DNA of 64,000 bases from Semisulcospira habei. Its lineage: Eukaryota > Mollusca > Gastropoda > Semisulcospiridae. The position numbers and the translations under genes were made by a program. Shown piece after piece: positions 26,776-36,822 of the stretch; within the stretch, counting starts at the first letter, position 1; each line of letters opens with the position of its first letter. Location of the stretch: contig BTPG01000001.1 of assembly GCA_036245525.1 (NCBI GenBank), positions 224,509,045 to 224,573,044 on the forward strand. Reading direction: 5' to 3'. The notes beneath the pieces were generated by a model, which searched no databases, was not told the DNA's origin, and saw only the letters and a program-made list of their open reading frames with translations.

Positions 26776-27500
26776 TTTTCGGATCTTGAACGTCATACAG
26801 AAGGCATCCAGTACGCTAGATCTTCTTTCCGCGAGGGCCGAAAAATCAAACAGTTGGGGGGGGGGGGGGGGAGGGGGGAGGGGGAGGGGGGGGGAAGGCG
26901 GCGATCATTACTCCCAGGCGTCGAAAAATCAAACAGTGGGGGGCGGGAAACGGGGGGTCGGGGGGGGGGCTTGGGGGGGGGCGGGGAGGGCGGGGGGGGG
27001 CGGGGGGGGGCGGGCGGGGGGCAGGGCGGGGGGCGGGGCGGGGGGGGGCGAGGGGGCGGGGGGCGAGGGGCGAGGGGGGGCGGGGCGGGGGGGGGGGAGG
27101 GTAGGTGGCGATCCTTACTTCCAGTCGTTGTTTCGGACCTTGAACCTCATACAGAAGGCATCCACCACGCTACATCTTCTTTCCGCGAGGGCCGAAAAAT
27201 CAAAAAGAGGGGGGGGGGGGGGGGGAGGGAGGGTGGTAGTGAGGGAGGGGGGGGGGGAACTTCCATGCGCCGAAAAATCAAACAGTGATGGGAGGGGTGG
27301 GGGGGGGGGTAGGCGGCGATCCTTACTTCTCCTTACTTCCAGGCGCCGAAAAATCAAACGGGTGTGTGTGTGTGGGGGGAGAGGGGGGGGGGGTAGATTA
27401 CTGGTCTTTGCTTCCAGCGGCGATGGTATAGCCGTTCCCCAAATGTCTAACGACGGGTGGGGAAAAAGGGGGGCGGGGGGGGGGGGGGTCCAAACACTCC
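26776..27500 (+). repeat. Extreme G-tract region with interspersed CGAAAAATCAAAC motif
   Basis: Long runs of G on + are broken by copies of GCCGAAAAATCAAAC (or a close variant) at 26837, 26920, 27191, 27269 and 27345, most followed directly by a G tract. Larger units are also duplicated: CATACAGAAGGCATCCA...CTTCTTTCCGCGAGG occurs at about 26795 and 27150. Long open frames here are poly-glycine artefacts. The strand has very strong G-quadruplex potential. Confidence 0.85.
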
Positions 27501-27559
27501 TAAAAAGGGACTTTGTTATATAGCATTTAGCATATATATATATATATATATATATATAG

Positions 27560-28550
27560 CATTTAGACCCCCTCCCCCCCCCCCCTCCTGATCCGGGCCT
27601 GTGTTTAATTATTACACTGAGTGCTCTTTTTCTACATGCCAAGCGATGGATGCAGTGATTCACATATCGAAAAGTACAGTTTCTATATCGTCATACTGTT
27701 ATGATCATGGTTTCAGGTTCTATGAAAAATGAACTAAATTTTCTTCACCTGCATAAATATCTAGCATTCAACAAGTTTGCTGTTGCATAAATATTCAATG
27801 GCAAAGAAGCTCCTTCCTACTTGCAGTCCCTGGTTGATATTCAAAGGCATAATACTGGGAATAGCCTGTTCCACTTTCCTCTCTCTAGGGTTGACATATT
27901 TGAATTCAGTCCTTTTCTGCAGCTTCTGTATATGAAACACAACCCCAAAACATTTGAAACGTCTTTCTCCATCCAAATAAACTGACCAAAAAAATCTTGT
28001 TTCCAGTTCCCGACTTCGAATTATCAATTGCTATTTATGCGCATTAACTTAAATTGAATGAATTCATTAAAATGTTAACTTACGTAATGAGCAATCTATA
28101 ATCCTTAAATGGGACATTTTGTGGTTGTTCATTTGCACAAACGTCTTATTCAATGGTGGTGCCTTGTAGGCTGATGTTGGTTTGAGGGTAATATCTGATT
28201 GGCACAGCATTTTTTTAATCGCGGGTCTGACTCTGACCTCGACTATCGTCGGTCCATGGCGCTGCCCGCTGTTATTTAAGCCTTTACGGCAGTGTTAGTC
28301 ATAATATTCTTGTATAACGAAACGCGGTCTTTATGCATTTTGAAGTAAACATCTTTCGTGTTGTTATTCATGGGACAGTTTGTAAATAAAACACTCTATA
28401 TGCCAAAAGCTTACATCATACCTCGTATAATAAATAAGACAAAAGTACTCACCAATCTACAAGGTCATATTTTTTAAAGTTCTAGCTCTGTGGATGTTGT
28501 TGTTTTACACATTCAGTGAACAATATTTGAAAGTGAAGTGTATGTCAATT
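27560..28550. other. No recognisable gene
   Basis: After a short AT microsatellite (27533-27557) and a C tract, no known domain, RNA gene or clear repeat is visible. An 88-codon minus frame (27761-28027) has no recognisable features and I do not call it. Confidence 0.4.
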
Positions 28551-28557
28551 AACCTAC

Positions 28558-28707
28558 TTGTGTTACAGAAACTGGTGCCATTTCCCACCAGCCATCCAGG
28601 ACTACATCCAAAGTCGCATATACCGGTATCCCGAACGCAAGATCCAGTGACGTCACAGTTTAAACATTCCACGTCACAGGAACGTGTATACCATCCATCA
28701 AAACAGT
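28558..28707 (-). CDS. Candidate host exon encoding EGF-like repeats
   Basis: A 150-bp segment bounded by a good acceptor (TTCTACTTGCAG) and a donor (AA|GTAGGT). Its frame encodes a Cys-rich stretch (CFDGWYTRSCDVECLNC, then CDFGCSPGWL) typical of EGF/laminin-type repeats in multiple-EGF-domain proteins such as scavenger receptors. The exon is symmetric (phase 1 at both ends), as EGF exons usually are. It would encode part of an extracellular or transmembrane host protein. Neighbouring exons are not certain; candidates on the same strand are at 29044-29106, 31348-31498 and 63519-63829. Confidence 0.7.
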
Positions 28708-29043
28708 CTGCAAGTAGAATTTTAAAACTCAACTAAACTCAAAGCAATAAAGGTTCATAATATTGTATTGTGTTCTGACAAATTATTAGATAAGAAATGT
28801 AAAGTTACATTCGAAAAAACATGTCATTGCACTAATATAAAGATACCTTAATTTTTGGGGGAAATGTATCCCTCCATAATAGCAATGAAACCTTCCTGCT
28901 ATAAAAAAAATGAATAACTCGTTGGTCTTTTTCCACAACTTTTTCTCTCTAACTCCTTCAACGCCAATGGTCATGAGTTGTCTCAAAAGAACCATCGCAG
29001 ACTGAAAACCGGAAAACATTTTGCACAAAGAACGCATACATAC

Positions 29044-29106
29044 CACAAATACAGCCAGAAACAAAAGGCATGGACCATGGAGAGCCCATGCAACTGCTGG
29101 GGTCAT
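29044..29106 (-). CDS. Candidate first coding exon (signal peptide)
   Basis: An ATG opens a 21-residue hydrophobic leader (MTPAVAWALHGPCLLFLAVF) that resembles a signal peptide and runs into a strong donor, GTG|GTATGTATG. It lies 340 bp upstream of the EGF-like exon on the same strand. The phase-0 donor does not match that exon's phase-1 start; the alternative donor three bases later would. It may begin a secreted-protein gene or be chance. Confidence 0.35.
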
Positions 29107-30510
29107 GAAGTCTATATCACTTGCAGTTTGATGGTGTTAAGACAGTGCAGGAATTAGAGACTCGATGAATGCTCACCACGGAAGAAACAGACACGTTTGG
29201 TTGATGAAACCGTTTGAGTGTAGAGATGTTCCCCTCTAAATCCCAATGACTCATCCTGAAGTCGGTAGTAGCCTCCAGCATGTCCCTCTATAACCATGCA
29301 TAGACTGAAACACATTGTGACGTTCGATGATATACAAAACAATCACAAACTGTTTGACAGATGCTAAAAGCTAACAAGATGGGATGACCCAGCCCAAAGT
29401 TGTTTCTATTTTTAAGCTTATTCTTCTGATCCATTCTCTCCACCCTTAACCACGATTCCCTTTGATCCAAACACACAAACACAGAAGGACACACGTATAG
29501 ACAGCTACTCTGAAATAATAGCTCCAGCAGCGAAATAACGTCTGTATAAGCTTTAAGTTCAAGTCATGGCATCATTAGTCCCATGACGCCGTGTACACAG
29601 TGACGCAATTAATATTTTAAGTCACTGTGATACGTGGCCTAATGCTTCTTAAAATAGGCAGAAATTACTTTATGTCGCAGTACGCCAGCTTAAGACCGCG
29701 TCTTAAAGTCCTCGTGTTGAGGAAAACTATCTAGCACCTCCCATAACGCCACTTCCGCAGTCGCCCCTCGCATTTGTTCTTTTACCTCTGATGTTGAAAA
29801 AAAAGTTGGGCGCTTGCTGCTGCTGGGATTTTGTTACACTGTCTGTATAAAACACAGTGCAAGTCTCTGACTGGGCATGTATGTTACTGCATGGAAACCT
29901 TCAGAATCACATTATGTTCTCCGTTAGCGAAAACATGTACTGGCTTGCTTATTGTCAATCAGCCCTAACCACAAAGGCCTAACTTTAATCCAGCTAAGAT
30001 TACTAAAAACAAACGAAAGCAGCCTCTTAGATGTCCAGTTTCTTTTAAATGTTGCCGATAGAAAGTCAAAACTCGAAATGAATATATTCAAGAAGATGGG
30101 AAGAAAGTTAGTTTTATACTTCCCTCACAATATCGGTACAAATCTGCAGAGATACTTATAGACTGGAAACATCAGGATGCAGAAGTGGTACTCCAAACGA
30201 AGTGACATCTTTTGTCAAGCAAAGGGACAGATTTTCCCTTCACGATTATTTTTATATGTTGCAATATGATAATGTTAATGACGTTTCCAATTAATTTTTG
30301 TTATTGCGTCAACATGTAACGTCGTGTATTTTTGCAAAGGGAGTGTTGAGTTTCATTCTATTATTTTCCCGTACCTGGTGGCTTAGGCTGGCTAAATTAG
30401 CACGCCATTACATTCTGTATTAAAACGCTAGCTGGGGGTATATAATGATTTTACAATTATTTCATGAAACGGTGATGTAGATTAATGATCTATGATGCAA
30501 AGTGTCATCC
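29107..30510. other. No recognisable gene
   Basis: Only short unremarkable open frames on both strands; no repeat unit or domain recognised. Confidence 0.4.
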
Positions 30511-30514
30511 CAGT

Positions 30515-31120
30515 ACAATTTCAAAGATACATATTGTAAATATTGTGAGCCTGCCTCAAAATTAGGAATTCCTACTACAGTCATTTCGAACAGGCTTCTG
30601 AAAAGGCAGAGCTTGACTGTTCAAATAAAGGTGCGGAAACCGACTTCCTGAAATAATGACAATACTAAAGAAATTGTCGTTTGGTCCCTGGCATGGGGTT
30701 CTATGTTCCAGTGTTAATAACCGTAAAAGATATTACAGAACATAATTATGTTATGGCATGAGGCTGCATTTGTATGACGGCGTATAATTAAAACCCATGA
30801 GCACAGGCCAATCTCAGTTTGACTGTTCAGTGCAAAAATGGCTGGCCATTCCAAATCCGTGGCTGTTTGTTACCATTCAAACACACTCTTGGTTTAAGGA
30901 TGCAAACAAGAGAGACTTTTTTGTCAAAACACAAAAATACGAATCCCTACTTATGTACTTTAAACGGTAATAACGAGTTTTCGGAGAGCTTCGTTTTAGT
31001 AGGCATCGTGTCTAGTGAAGGGCTGGGACCCTAAGGAACTTAAAAAAATCAATCCTAAAGCTTTTTCATGGATTTGAAATTAGAGTGCTATTACCTTAAG
31101 GATAACACATTGAAAATAAA
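30515..31120 (+). repeat. Dispersed repeat, copy 1
   Basis: About 600 bp that recurs at 60055-60660 in the same orientation and, in inverted and interrupted form, at 54985-55930. Shared blocks include AAGATACATATTGT, GTGAGCCTGCC, AATGACAATACTAAAGAAA and GTCTAGTGAAGGGCTG. It has no coding capacity and its class is unknown. Confidence 0.75.
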
Positions 31121-31347
31121 AGATCTAAAGACTATATTACCGATAGGAGAAAGATCGATGGTCATGCGTGGTGCCAATATAGCTTGGCACTAGGGGCGCC
31201 AAGCAAATTTGACATCATCCTTGAACTATCATGGTTTTCTAAATTCTTGTTCTGGCATGTCATTGCTGAATGAGTAAATAGCATTACTGCTTTCAATAGG
31301 CTTGTACACTGAGGTTTTTACATGCACGTAGACACTAATTTTATTAC

Positions 31348-31498
31348 CTTTCACCCCCCGTCAGATTTAGCTGAGGAAGTGTGATGTCACCTTCACACAC
31401 AAAGATAGAGCCGTCGCTCAAAGGGTTGGTGTCACTCACGTTGTGGTCACATATGGGCCCCTTTGTTAGGTTTTCACTTTGTACTGGAATTTCAAAAC
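31348..31498 (-). CDS. Candidate host exon, extracellular protein
   Basis: A 151-bp open segment between a polypyrimidine acceptor (TCTTGTATTTCAG) and a strong donor (AAAG|GTAATA). It encodes FEIPVQSENLTKGP followed by CDHNVSDTNPLSDGSIFVCE, with two Cys and N-glycosylation sequons (NLT, NVS, NLT). No family recognised. It begins in phase 1 like the exons at 28558-28707 and 63519-63829, so they may belong to one gene. Confidence 0.5.
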
Positions 31499-31514
31499 CT
31501 GAAATACAAGAATA

Positions 31515-31728
31515 GAGAGAGATAATAAGAGAATACAAAAGAATCAAATTCAATAATGCCGCACTGATCATGCTCGCCACTTTTTCAAATTAACAGGGTT
31601 GATTCGGCGATAATATTTGGAGAGGTCATGGCGGGTCAACGAGTTTATGATCGATAATAGCGAGATTTATATAACGGTGCGGCATTATTGAATTTGATTC
31701 TTTTGTATTCTCTTATTATCTCTCTCTC
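31515..31728. mobile_element. MITE abutting the left end of Polinton copy B
   Basis: 214 bp with ~50-bp terminal inverted repeats (GAGAGAGATAATAAGAGAAT...CTCTTATTATCTCTCTC), flanked by TA on both sides, the signature of Tc1/mariner-type MITEs. A copy more than 90% similar, in the same orientation, abuts the right end of copy B at 53986-54192. Confidence 0.85.
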
Positions 31729-31760
31729 TATAACTATTGTCTCTGACAACACCTAAACAT
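31729..31760. repeat. Left terminal inverted repeat of Polinton copy B
   Basis: Begins TATAACTATTGTCTCTGACA and is a perfect 32-base inverse match to 53954-53985. The match stops abruptly inward, probably because later insertions altered the left end. Confidence 0.8.
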
Positions 31761-32343
31761 GCACTGTTAATTAAAAAAATCGCGACCATGACCATGTTTA
31801 TGAACATGATCATTGCAGCTCTGCACCCATAGTTACCACACACACTGTCAAAGAATGTTATTCAACTGCAGACATTTCTAGTTAAACCCCTGATATCTGG
31901 ACTACCTCGTACTGAGGATTATCGCATTTGTAAAAAAAAACCAGTATCTGGCTGCCTTGTACCGAGTATATGGGGTTTTACAGAGACTATGATTCTCAGG
32001 AGCCTAGATTTTTATAAGTGGACACAGGTCAGATCCTCAAGAGTCTCGGACCCCAGGCTTAACCCCCGTTTACAAGTATTAGTCAACTGTACTGTTAGCT
32101 CTCTCGTAACAAGTAGGCTGACAAGACTTGTTTAATATTATTTTACTGCTAACACTCTAAGGTCCTAGCTGTGTACTGTGACGAGGAGATTTATCGATTT
32201 GACACCTGGGGGCGTCTGCTTGTTTGATCTCTACACACGAACAGACATACACACACACATACACACACATGCAAACACACACACGCAAACACACACACAT
32301 ACACACAAAGGTACCATAACACACTTCTCTCAACCAAATACAA
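31761..32343. other. No gene; subterminal region of copy B with CA-rich microsatellite
   Basis: No coding signal. A degenerate CA/CATA microsatellite lies at about 32240-32310. Confidence 0.45.
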
Positions 32344-32577
32344 TTTCTGAAAAAGTGACTGCTGTCTTAATGTATACCCGGAATGTGTTTACACAACACA
32401 GACAGTACAAGGTCAGGCAAAGCCTTTCTGAAAAAGTGACTGCCGTGTTAATGTATACCCGGAATGTGTTTACACAACACAGACAGTACAAGGCCAGGCA
32501 AAGCCTTTCTGAAAAAGTGACTGCCGTCTTAATGTATACCCGGAATGTGATTACACAACACAGACAGTACAAGGCGG
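32344..32577. repeat. Three tandem 81-bp repeats
   Basis: Units begin TTTCTGAAAAAGTGACTGC at 32344, 32425 and 32506 and differ at only a few positions. Each contains CGGAATGTGTTTACACAACA, which holds a small palindrome. Open frames across them are repeat artefacts. Confidence 0.9.
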
Positions 32578-32611
32578 ACACTCCACCGTTTTATTATAAG
32601 CAGCTGACCTG

Positions 32612-32783
32612 ACACACACACCTCACAACCCCCCCCCCACCCCCCCCACACACATATATACACACACACACACATACACATGAACAGACATACGAACAGA
32701 CACTCAGACACACGAACAGACACACAAACAGACACACACACATACACACATATACACACACATACACACACACACACACATAC
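32612..32783. repeat. CA-rich microsatellite, degenerate
   Basis: Interrupted CA/CACAGA/CATA repeats with a poly-C stretch. Confidence 0.8.
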
Positions 32784-32953
32784 CAACTCTCTCACTTGTT
32801 AATCTCTCTAAATTAGTTCATATGTCTGTGGCTGCAGCGTTTCTATGTACCTGCACACAACCTGTTGCTACTGGCTTTATCTGTGCATGAAAAAACATGA
32901 TCAGTATGCACTGAGAAAAGCAATTATCTGCTTACATAGATTGATTTAAGCAT

Positions 32954-33545
32954 GTTCTTAATTAAACGAACTTTAGTTCGCGAACTATGACGAACTACAG
33001 TTCACGATCTCGGACGAACCAGGTTGGTTCTTAATTGGACGATCTAAAGATACGCTGAACCTAGTTCGAAGTAGTTCACGAACCTCGGCAAACCATAGTT
33101 CGCTGTCAGAAAAGGTTCGCTGAATGTGTTGAGCAAACCAAGGCGAACCTTTTCTCTGATTGTTCAAAACTTTTACCCTCTTCTGCTTTGGAGATAAGAA
33201 GACAGTCACCGATACAAACAAATATGGCGGACGGCGATATTTCACTCGTGCGAAGAACAAGACCTATTTTTATTGATTTGTGGGAGGCGCAACGCTGTTT
33301 GTGGGGTCGCTACTGCAAGGAGTGCAAAAACAAACATCGTTCAGATCGTGAAGCGGCATTACGGCAGCCATTTTGAACCAGTAAGTACGCCGAATCGAGC
33401 ACTTCAGTTAAGAAAGAGAACCATGGCAAACCTGGTTTGCTGAAGTTCGCCTAGGTTCGTTCAACCTCAATTAAGAAACAAACCAAAAGATCGCCGATCT
33501 TCTCCGATCTAGGTTTGCTGATCAGAAGTTCGCCCAATTAAGAAC
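32954..33545. mobile_element. Non-autonomous DNA transposon-like element with inverted ends
   Basis: The left end GTTCTTAATT..CGAACTT is the inverse of the right end AAGTTCGCCCAATTAAGAAC. A second TTCTTAATTG..CGA box lies inside each end. The interior is dense in short inverted GAACTA/TAGTTC motifs and holds a MADF-like fragment, which suggests descent from a PIF/Harbinger-type transposon. A target duplication is not clear. Confidence 0.55.
33188..33376 (+). pseudogene. MADF/Myb-like DNA-binding domain fragment
   Basis: 62 codons ending at a TGA after ALRQPF. The segment FIDLWEAQRCLWGRYCKECK followed by NKHRSDREAALRQ resembles the start of MADF (Myb/SANT-like) domains, which recognise DNA and are carried by the accessory protein of PIF/Harbinger transposons. 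The expected later part of the domain is absent. It lies centrally in the inverted-end element, consistent with a shrunken transposon or a captured exon. Confidence 0.45.
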
Positions 33546-33597
33546 AGCTCTTAACACAACCAGCACCCTGATCAGGTGGGGACCAAGTGGAACTTTT

Positions 33598-33600
<3 letters not shown>

Positions 33601-33660
<60 letters not shown>

Positions 33661-33673
33661 AACAAACAAACAA
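33601..33673. repeat. (CA)n then (CAAA)n microsatellite
   Basis: Uninterrupted CA dinucleotides for ~55 bp followed by CAAA repeats. Confidence 0.95.
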
Positions 33674-33984
33674 CACACGCACAGCCTACACAACTTACCG
33701 GTTTACAGAGCTGACGTCATAACATCTCAACTGGTAAATAGTCCTGTGCATACATTATAACAAAACCATCCGGTAAAATTTGTACTAACTGGCAAGGATT
33801 AGCCCGATGCGGTCATGCCTGAGTCTAAAAAGCGATCGCGGGATTTCCAAAATGTTATGCATAACTTAATGAGGAAACAATCTGGCATGTCTATTTTATT
33901 TTAGCTCTCACTCAAGTTTGATCAAACAGATTCTGTTGTGTGGAGGTTTGACTACATCTTTTTTGTGCTCTATGGTGTATGACA

Positions 33985-34105
33985 TTGCCGCACATGTCGC
34001 CGCACATGCCGCCGCACATGCCGTGTAAGGTGCGGCACATGCCGCGTATGGTGCGGCACATGCTGCGTATGATGCGGCACATGCCGCGTATGGTGCGGCA
34101 ACGTG
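33985..34105. repeat. GC-rich minisatellite
   Basis: Degenerate units of GTGCGGCACATGCCGCGTAT type; the CGCAC/GTGCGG and CATG palindromes give strong hairpin potential. Confidence 0.8.
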
Positions 34106-34118
34106 TATGTAACATATG

Positions 34119-34254
34119 ATGTTCCACTTGGCTCTCACGTGACCAGGGTGAATCAGTGCAAAGTCAATGTTCGGCAGTACTGTGTCAGGTATGTTCGCTT
34201 TAAGGGACAGGGTCACTGTCCATGACACCACAATTGAAATCTGTGAAGCATGCC
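34119..34254 (+). repeat. Dispersed repeat, inverse partner of 24833-24979
   Basis: About 140 bp sharing TACTGTGTCAGGT and ACACCACAATTGAAATCTGT in inverse orientation with 24833-24979. Confidence 0.65.
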
Positions 34255-34509
34255 ATGCCCACCTGTGAGACGATACAAGCAGATCATTTAATAACCCAGC
34301 AGAAATGCAGCAGGATTTTAGCACCTGCTGTTACCTGCTGGGACAAGGGTAAACTTAAAAATTTACTGACCATATAGCTGAGTGGTGTAAATGTATGAAG
34401 TTACTGTTAATGTACTTTCTAGAAAAACATGATTTTGCCTGATAACAAATTTCAAAATTACCTGCAATTTTGTTTTTTGTTTGTCTTTTTTTAAATTAGA
34501 TTATAAAAA

Positions 34510-35042
34510 ATGATCAAGACGAATTACTTCTTCTAAGTGATATCAGTTCTGTTGAAAACAAAGACTTAGACTCGAAAAAACAGCGTCTTCTCTCTGTAGT
34601 TGTTTCAGGCAAATCAAAAGCGTATCTCGGAAAACAATACATGACAGAAGATATAGAATCCCTCATGGCTGAGGAATTAATTAAACTACATTCTAAATAT
34701 GAAAATCATATCGCTTCACTAATGACGCATGATTTAAGTTGATCTCTTGTATGTCTATACACAAAAGCAGTGAGTCACTTTCTACCAGTAGACAATGACA
34801 GTCTATCACATGACCTTGAAAGCAACCCTATTGTTTCAAGTTCAATTGGTAAATTAGCATGTGTCATGTTTTACAAGTTTGGGAATTACCTTGCACCTGT
34901 GGTAACCTTACTTGTCACTGGGAGTCATATAGATTTTTCGAAAATAAATGTTCTAGAAAAAGAAAAGGATGGACCGAATGGACGAGACCCAGATGACTCC
35001 GCAACGGAGTCCAGTTTTGACACAGGTTCAAACGGTGACTAA
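34510..35042 (+). pseudogene. Polinton left-end protein with membrane segment, unknown, broken
   Basis: An ATG in a TATAAAAAATG context at 34510 is out of frame by one base with a long frame (DQDELLLLSDISSVENKDL...). That frame continues across one TGA (34740-34742) to 35042. The product would be about 175 residues: a charged N-terminal half, a hydrophobic segment (APVVTLLVTGSHI) and an acidic/Ser-rich tail (ATESSFDTGSNGD). It overlaps the next gene. One base deletion and one nonsense mutation are visible. Not recognised; a small membrane-associated virus protein by inference. Confidence 0.5.
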
Positions 35043-35455
35043 GACTAAAAGTCCAGGAAGAGTTGAGGCTGGAAAAAGATCAGCCGAATATAACAGACAA
35101 AAAAATTACAGCTTCAAGCGCAAACAGAAAAGGCACATATATCTGACCCACCGTCAGGACCGTCAGGATCAGTGTCAATATCAACACTGCCAACACCATC
35201 ATTAGCGTCAGGACTGTCAGGACCATCACCCCCACATCAAAGTGTAAGACTAACAACTGAGTCTAAACCCGAAACAACAAAATATATAGTTGTTGGATTT
35301 GTTGTCAGATTTGGTTACGTAGGTTACCAATTATAAAAAAATATAAACCACAGACTCGTACAGTGTCCAAAAATTTAGACACTCCAAAAACAAAACCAGA
35401 AGTCGCCACATTACCAGTAGCATCCAAAGCCATTGACCCATTTTTCATGCAGTAA
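34969..35455 (+). pseudogene. Basic Polinton protein of unknown function, broken
   Basis: Begins MDRMDETQMTPQRS and runs in a basic region (GKRSAEYNRQKN). A frameshift in an A-rich run leads to a Pro/Ser-rich section, a hydrophobic stretch (KYIVVGFVV) and, after further breaks, a C-terminus VASKAIDPFFMQ. The first part overlaps the preceding gene in another frame, and the acidic/Ser-rich end of one is the basic start of the other. Function unknown. Confidence 0.4.
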
Positions 35456-35490
35456 TAAATTTGTTATTTTAATTTTTATTGTATTAGAAA

Positions 35491-35694
35491 ATGAGTGACA
35501 CAAAGAACTTAATGAGCCTTGTCTATCACTCTGCCGTAATTAGTGGGCTAGCAGTAGCTTACTCTATGCTGGGAAAAAGTCTACTCAAAATTAAATCAGC
35601 AGACCTGAGTAGATTAGATTTTGAAGATACAGCTAAGCTAATTGTAGTTGTAACAGCGTCAATTGCCACAAAAGACTTTCTCGTTAAGCAATGA
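35491..35694 (+). CDS. Small Polinton membrane protein, 67 aa
   Basis: Uninterrupted. Two hydrophobic stretches (SAVISGLAVAYSMLG and AKLIVVVTASIATKDFLV) flank a charged linker. The TAA overlaps the next ORF's earliest start. Compact membrane proteins at this end of the virus may act in the envelope or host-membrane steps; no family recognised. Confidence 0.5.
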   Translation: MSDTKNLMSLVYHSAVISGLAVAYSMLGKSLLKIKSADLSRLDFEDTAKLIVVVTASIATKDFLVKQ

Positions 35695-35732
35695 ATTATT
35701 CCAGAAAATGTTTCTATGTAAATAAAATAAGT

Positions 35733-36158
35733 ATGGCGACTATAGCTATTATGATTGGAGGCGCAATGATTAACGCCCATTTAGTGGGTCAAATCATCTC
35801 TTTTCAAAAATGGGTAGAGAAGAGAGTGCAGAAGAAACAACACAATGAGGCATCAGAAAAACTGGCACAAGCCCAGCAGGATTACGAAAAGAATAGAATA
35901 GAGAAACTTGATTTCATCAATGAAAAAGTTAGACTAGGAGGTCACGCGCAACATACATTTTCTAATACCGATGATGCAATCCGTGAATATTTTCTCGTCA
36001 CTGGTAATGACATGTCTATCCCAAAACCTAAACTAAGTGACTATTACAAACCAAGTACAGAACAAAGAAACGGAGAAATAATCTTTGTTCTAGTGAGAAT
36101 GACATTTGTATTTTTTACTGGTCTTTATATTGCTAGAAAAAATGAACATCGAAAATAA
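35733..36158 (+). CDS. Small Polinton membrane/coiled-coil protein, ~141 aa
   Basis: The open frame reaches back to 35691, but ATG 35733 (context AATAAAATAAGTATG) opens directly on a hydrophobic segment (MATIAIMIGGAMINAHLVGQ) and is the better start. A basic coiled coil follows (KWVEKRVQKKQHNEASEKLA), then a neutral region and a C-terminal hydrophobic segment (IIFVLVRMTFVFFTGLYIA). It overlaps the integrase start by 17 bases. No family recognised. Confidence 0.5.
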   Translation: MATIAIMIGGAMINAHLVGQIISFQKWVEKRVQKKQHNEASEKLAQAQQDYEKNRIEKLDFINEKVRLGGHAQHTFSNTDDAIREYFLVTGNDMSIPKPKLSDYYKPSTEQRNGEIIFVLVRMTFVFFTGLYIARKNEHRK

Positions 36159-36822
36159 ACTTAAAAAAATATATTACTCCCCAATTGGGTACTGGAAAAG
36201 TAACAACGCGATTCAGAAATTACATGCGGCCGTAGGCAGAGATGTATCACTCAATCAAATAAAACAATGGTTACAAAAACAAGCAATTTGGCAGATATAT
36301 CTCCCTGCTCCAAGAAAAATAACAAGACCTCATTTTGAAAACAATACACCAAACGACATGCATCAAATGGATCTTCTGTTTCTGCCCCATGACACAATAA
36401 GAAAGAAACGATACAAATACGCACTGACTGTCGAAGACATAGCTTCAAGGTACAAAGACGCTGAACCCATATCTGACAAGAATGCTACCACGGTAGTCAC
36501 TGCATTAGCAAAAATATATAGTCGAGGTCCTCTGAAATACCCCAGGCTCATACAGGTTGTTGACGAATCTGAATTTAAGGGCGCAGTTAATCAATTATTT
36601 GCGAAGCATGGCGTACTGGTTAGACGTGGCATTACAGGCGTGCATAGATCACAGGCAATTGTAGAGAACTTCAACAAACAGTTGTCAGAAAGACTTTTCA
36701 GTTACCAGTATACCACATGTGATAAAAGCATTGCATAACGAAGGCCATGTAAAACCCGCTGATGCTATTAAATTGAAAACAATTACAGAGCCAAAAACAG
36801 GACCAACCCCAGCACCCGACAG
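36142..36822 (+). pseudogene. int: Polinton integrase (retroviral-like DDE), copy B, broken at C-terminus
   Basis: Starts MNIENKLKKIYYSPIG at 36142. The catalytic core is intact: D77 (HQMDLLFLP), D141 (VVDESEFKG) and E175 (AIVENFNKQ), a D-x33-E spacing close to DD35E. The N-terminal region has a helix-turn-helix-like segment (VSLNQIKQWLQKQ). A frameshift near 36705 takes the ORF to an early stop; the correct frame then continues (VIKALHNEGHVKPADAIKL) to a Pro-rich tail. A deletion at about 36822 joins this tail directly to the 3' end of polB, removing both C-termini. The enzyme would insert the viral DNA into the host genome. Confidence 0.85.

Noticed and set aside
26786..27523. 245-codon ORF (poly-glycine) and overlapping frames
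   Set aside because: Created by G tracts; no start context, no conserved domain, composition fully explained by the repeat.
27761..28027. 88-codon minus-strand ORF
   Set aside because: No motif, splice signal or homologous copy in the window to support it.
32344..32577. Possible CRISPR-like or iteron array
   Set aside because: Three contiguous 81-bp copies without spacers in eukaryotic DNA; an ordinary tandem repeat.
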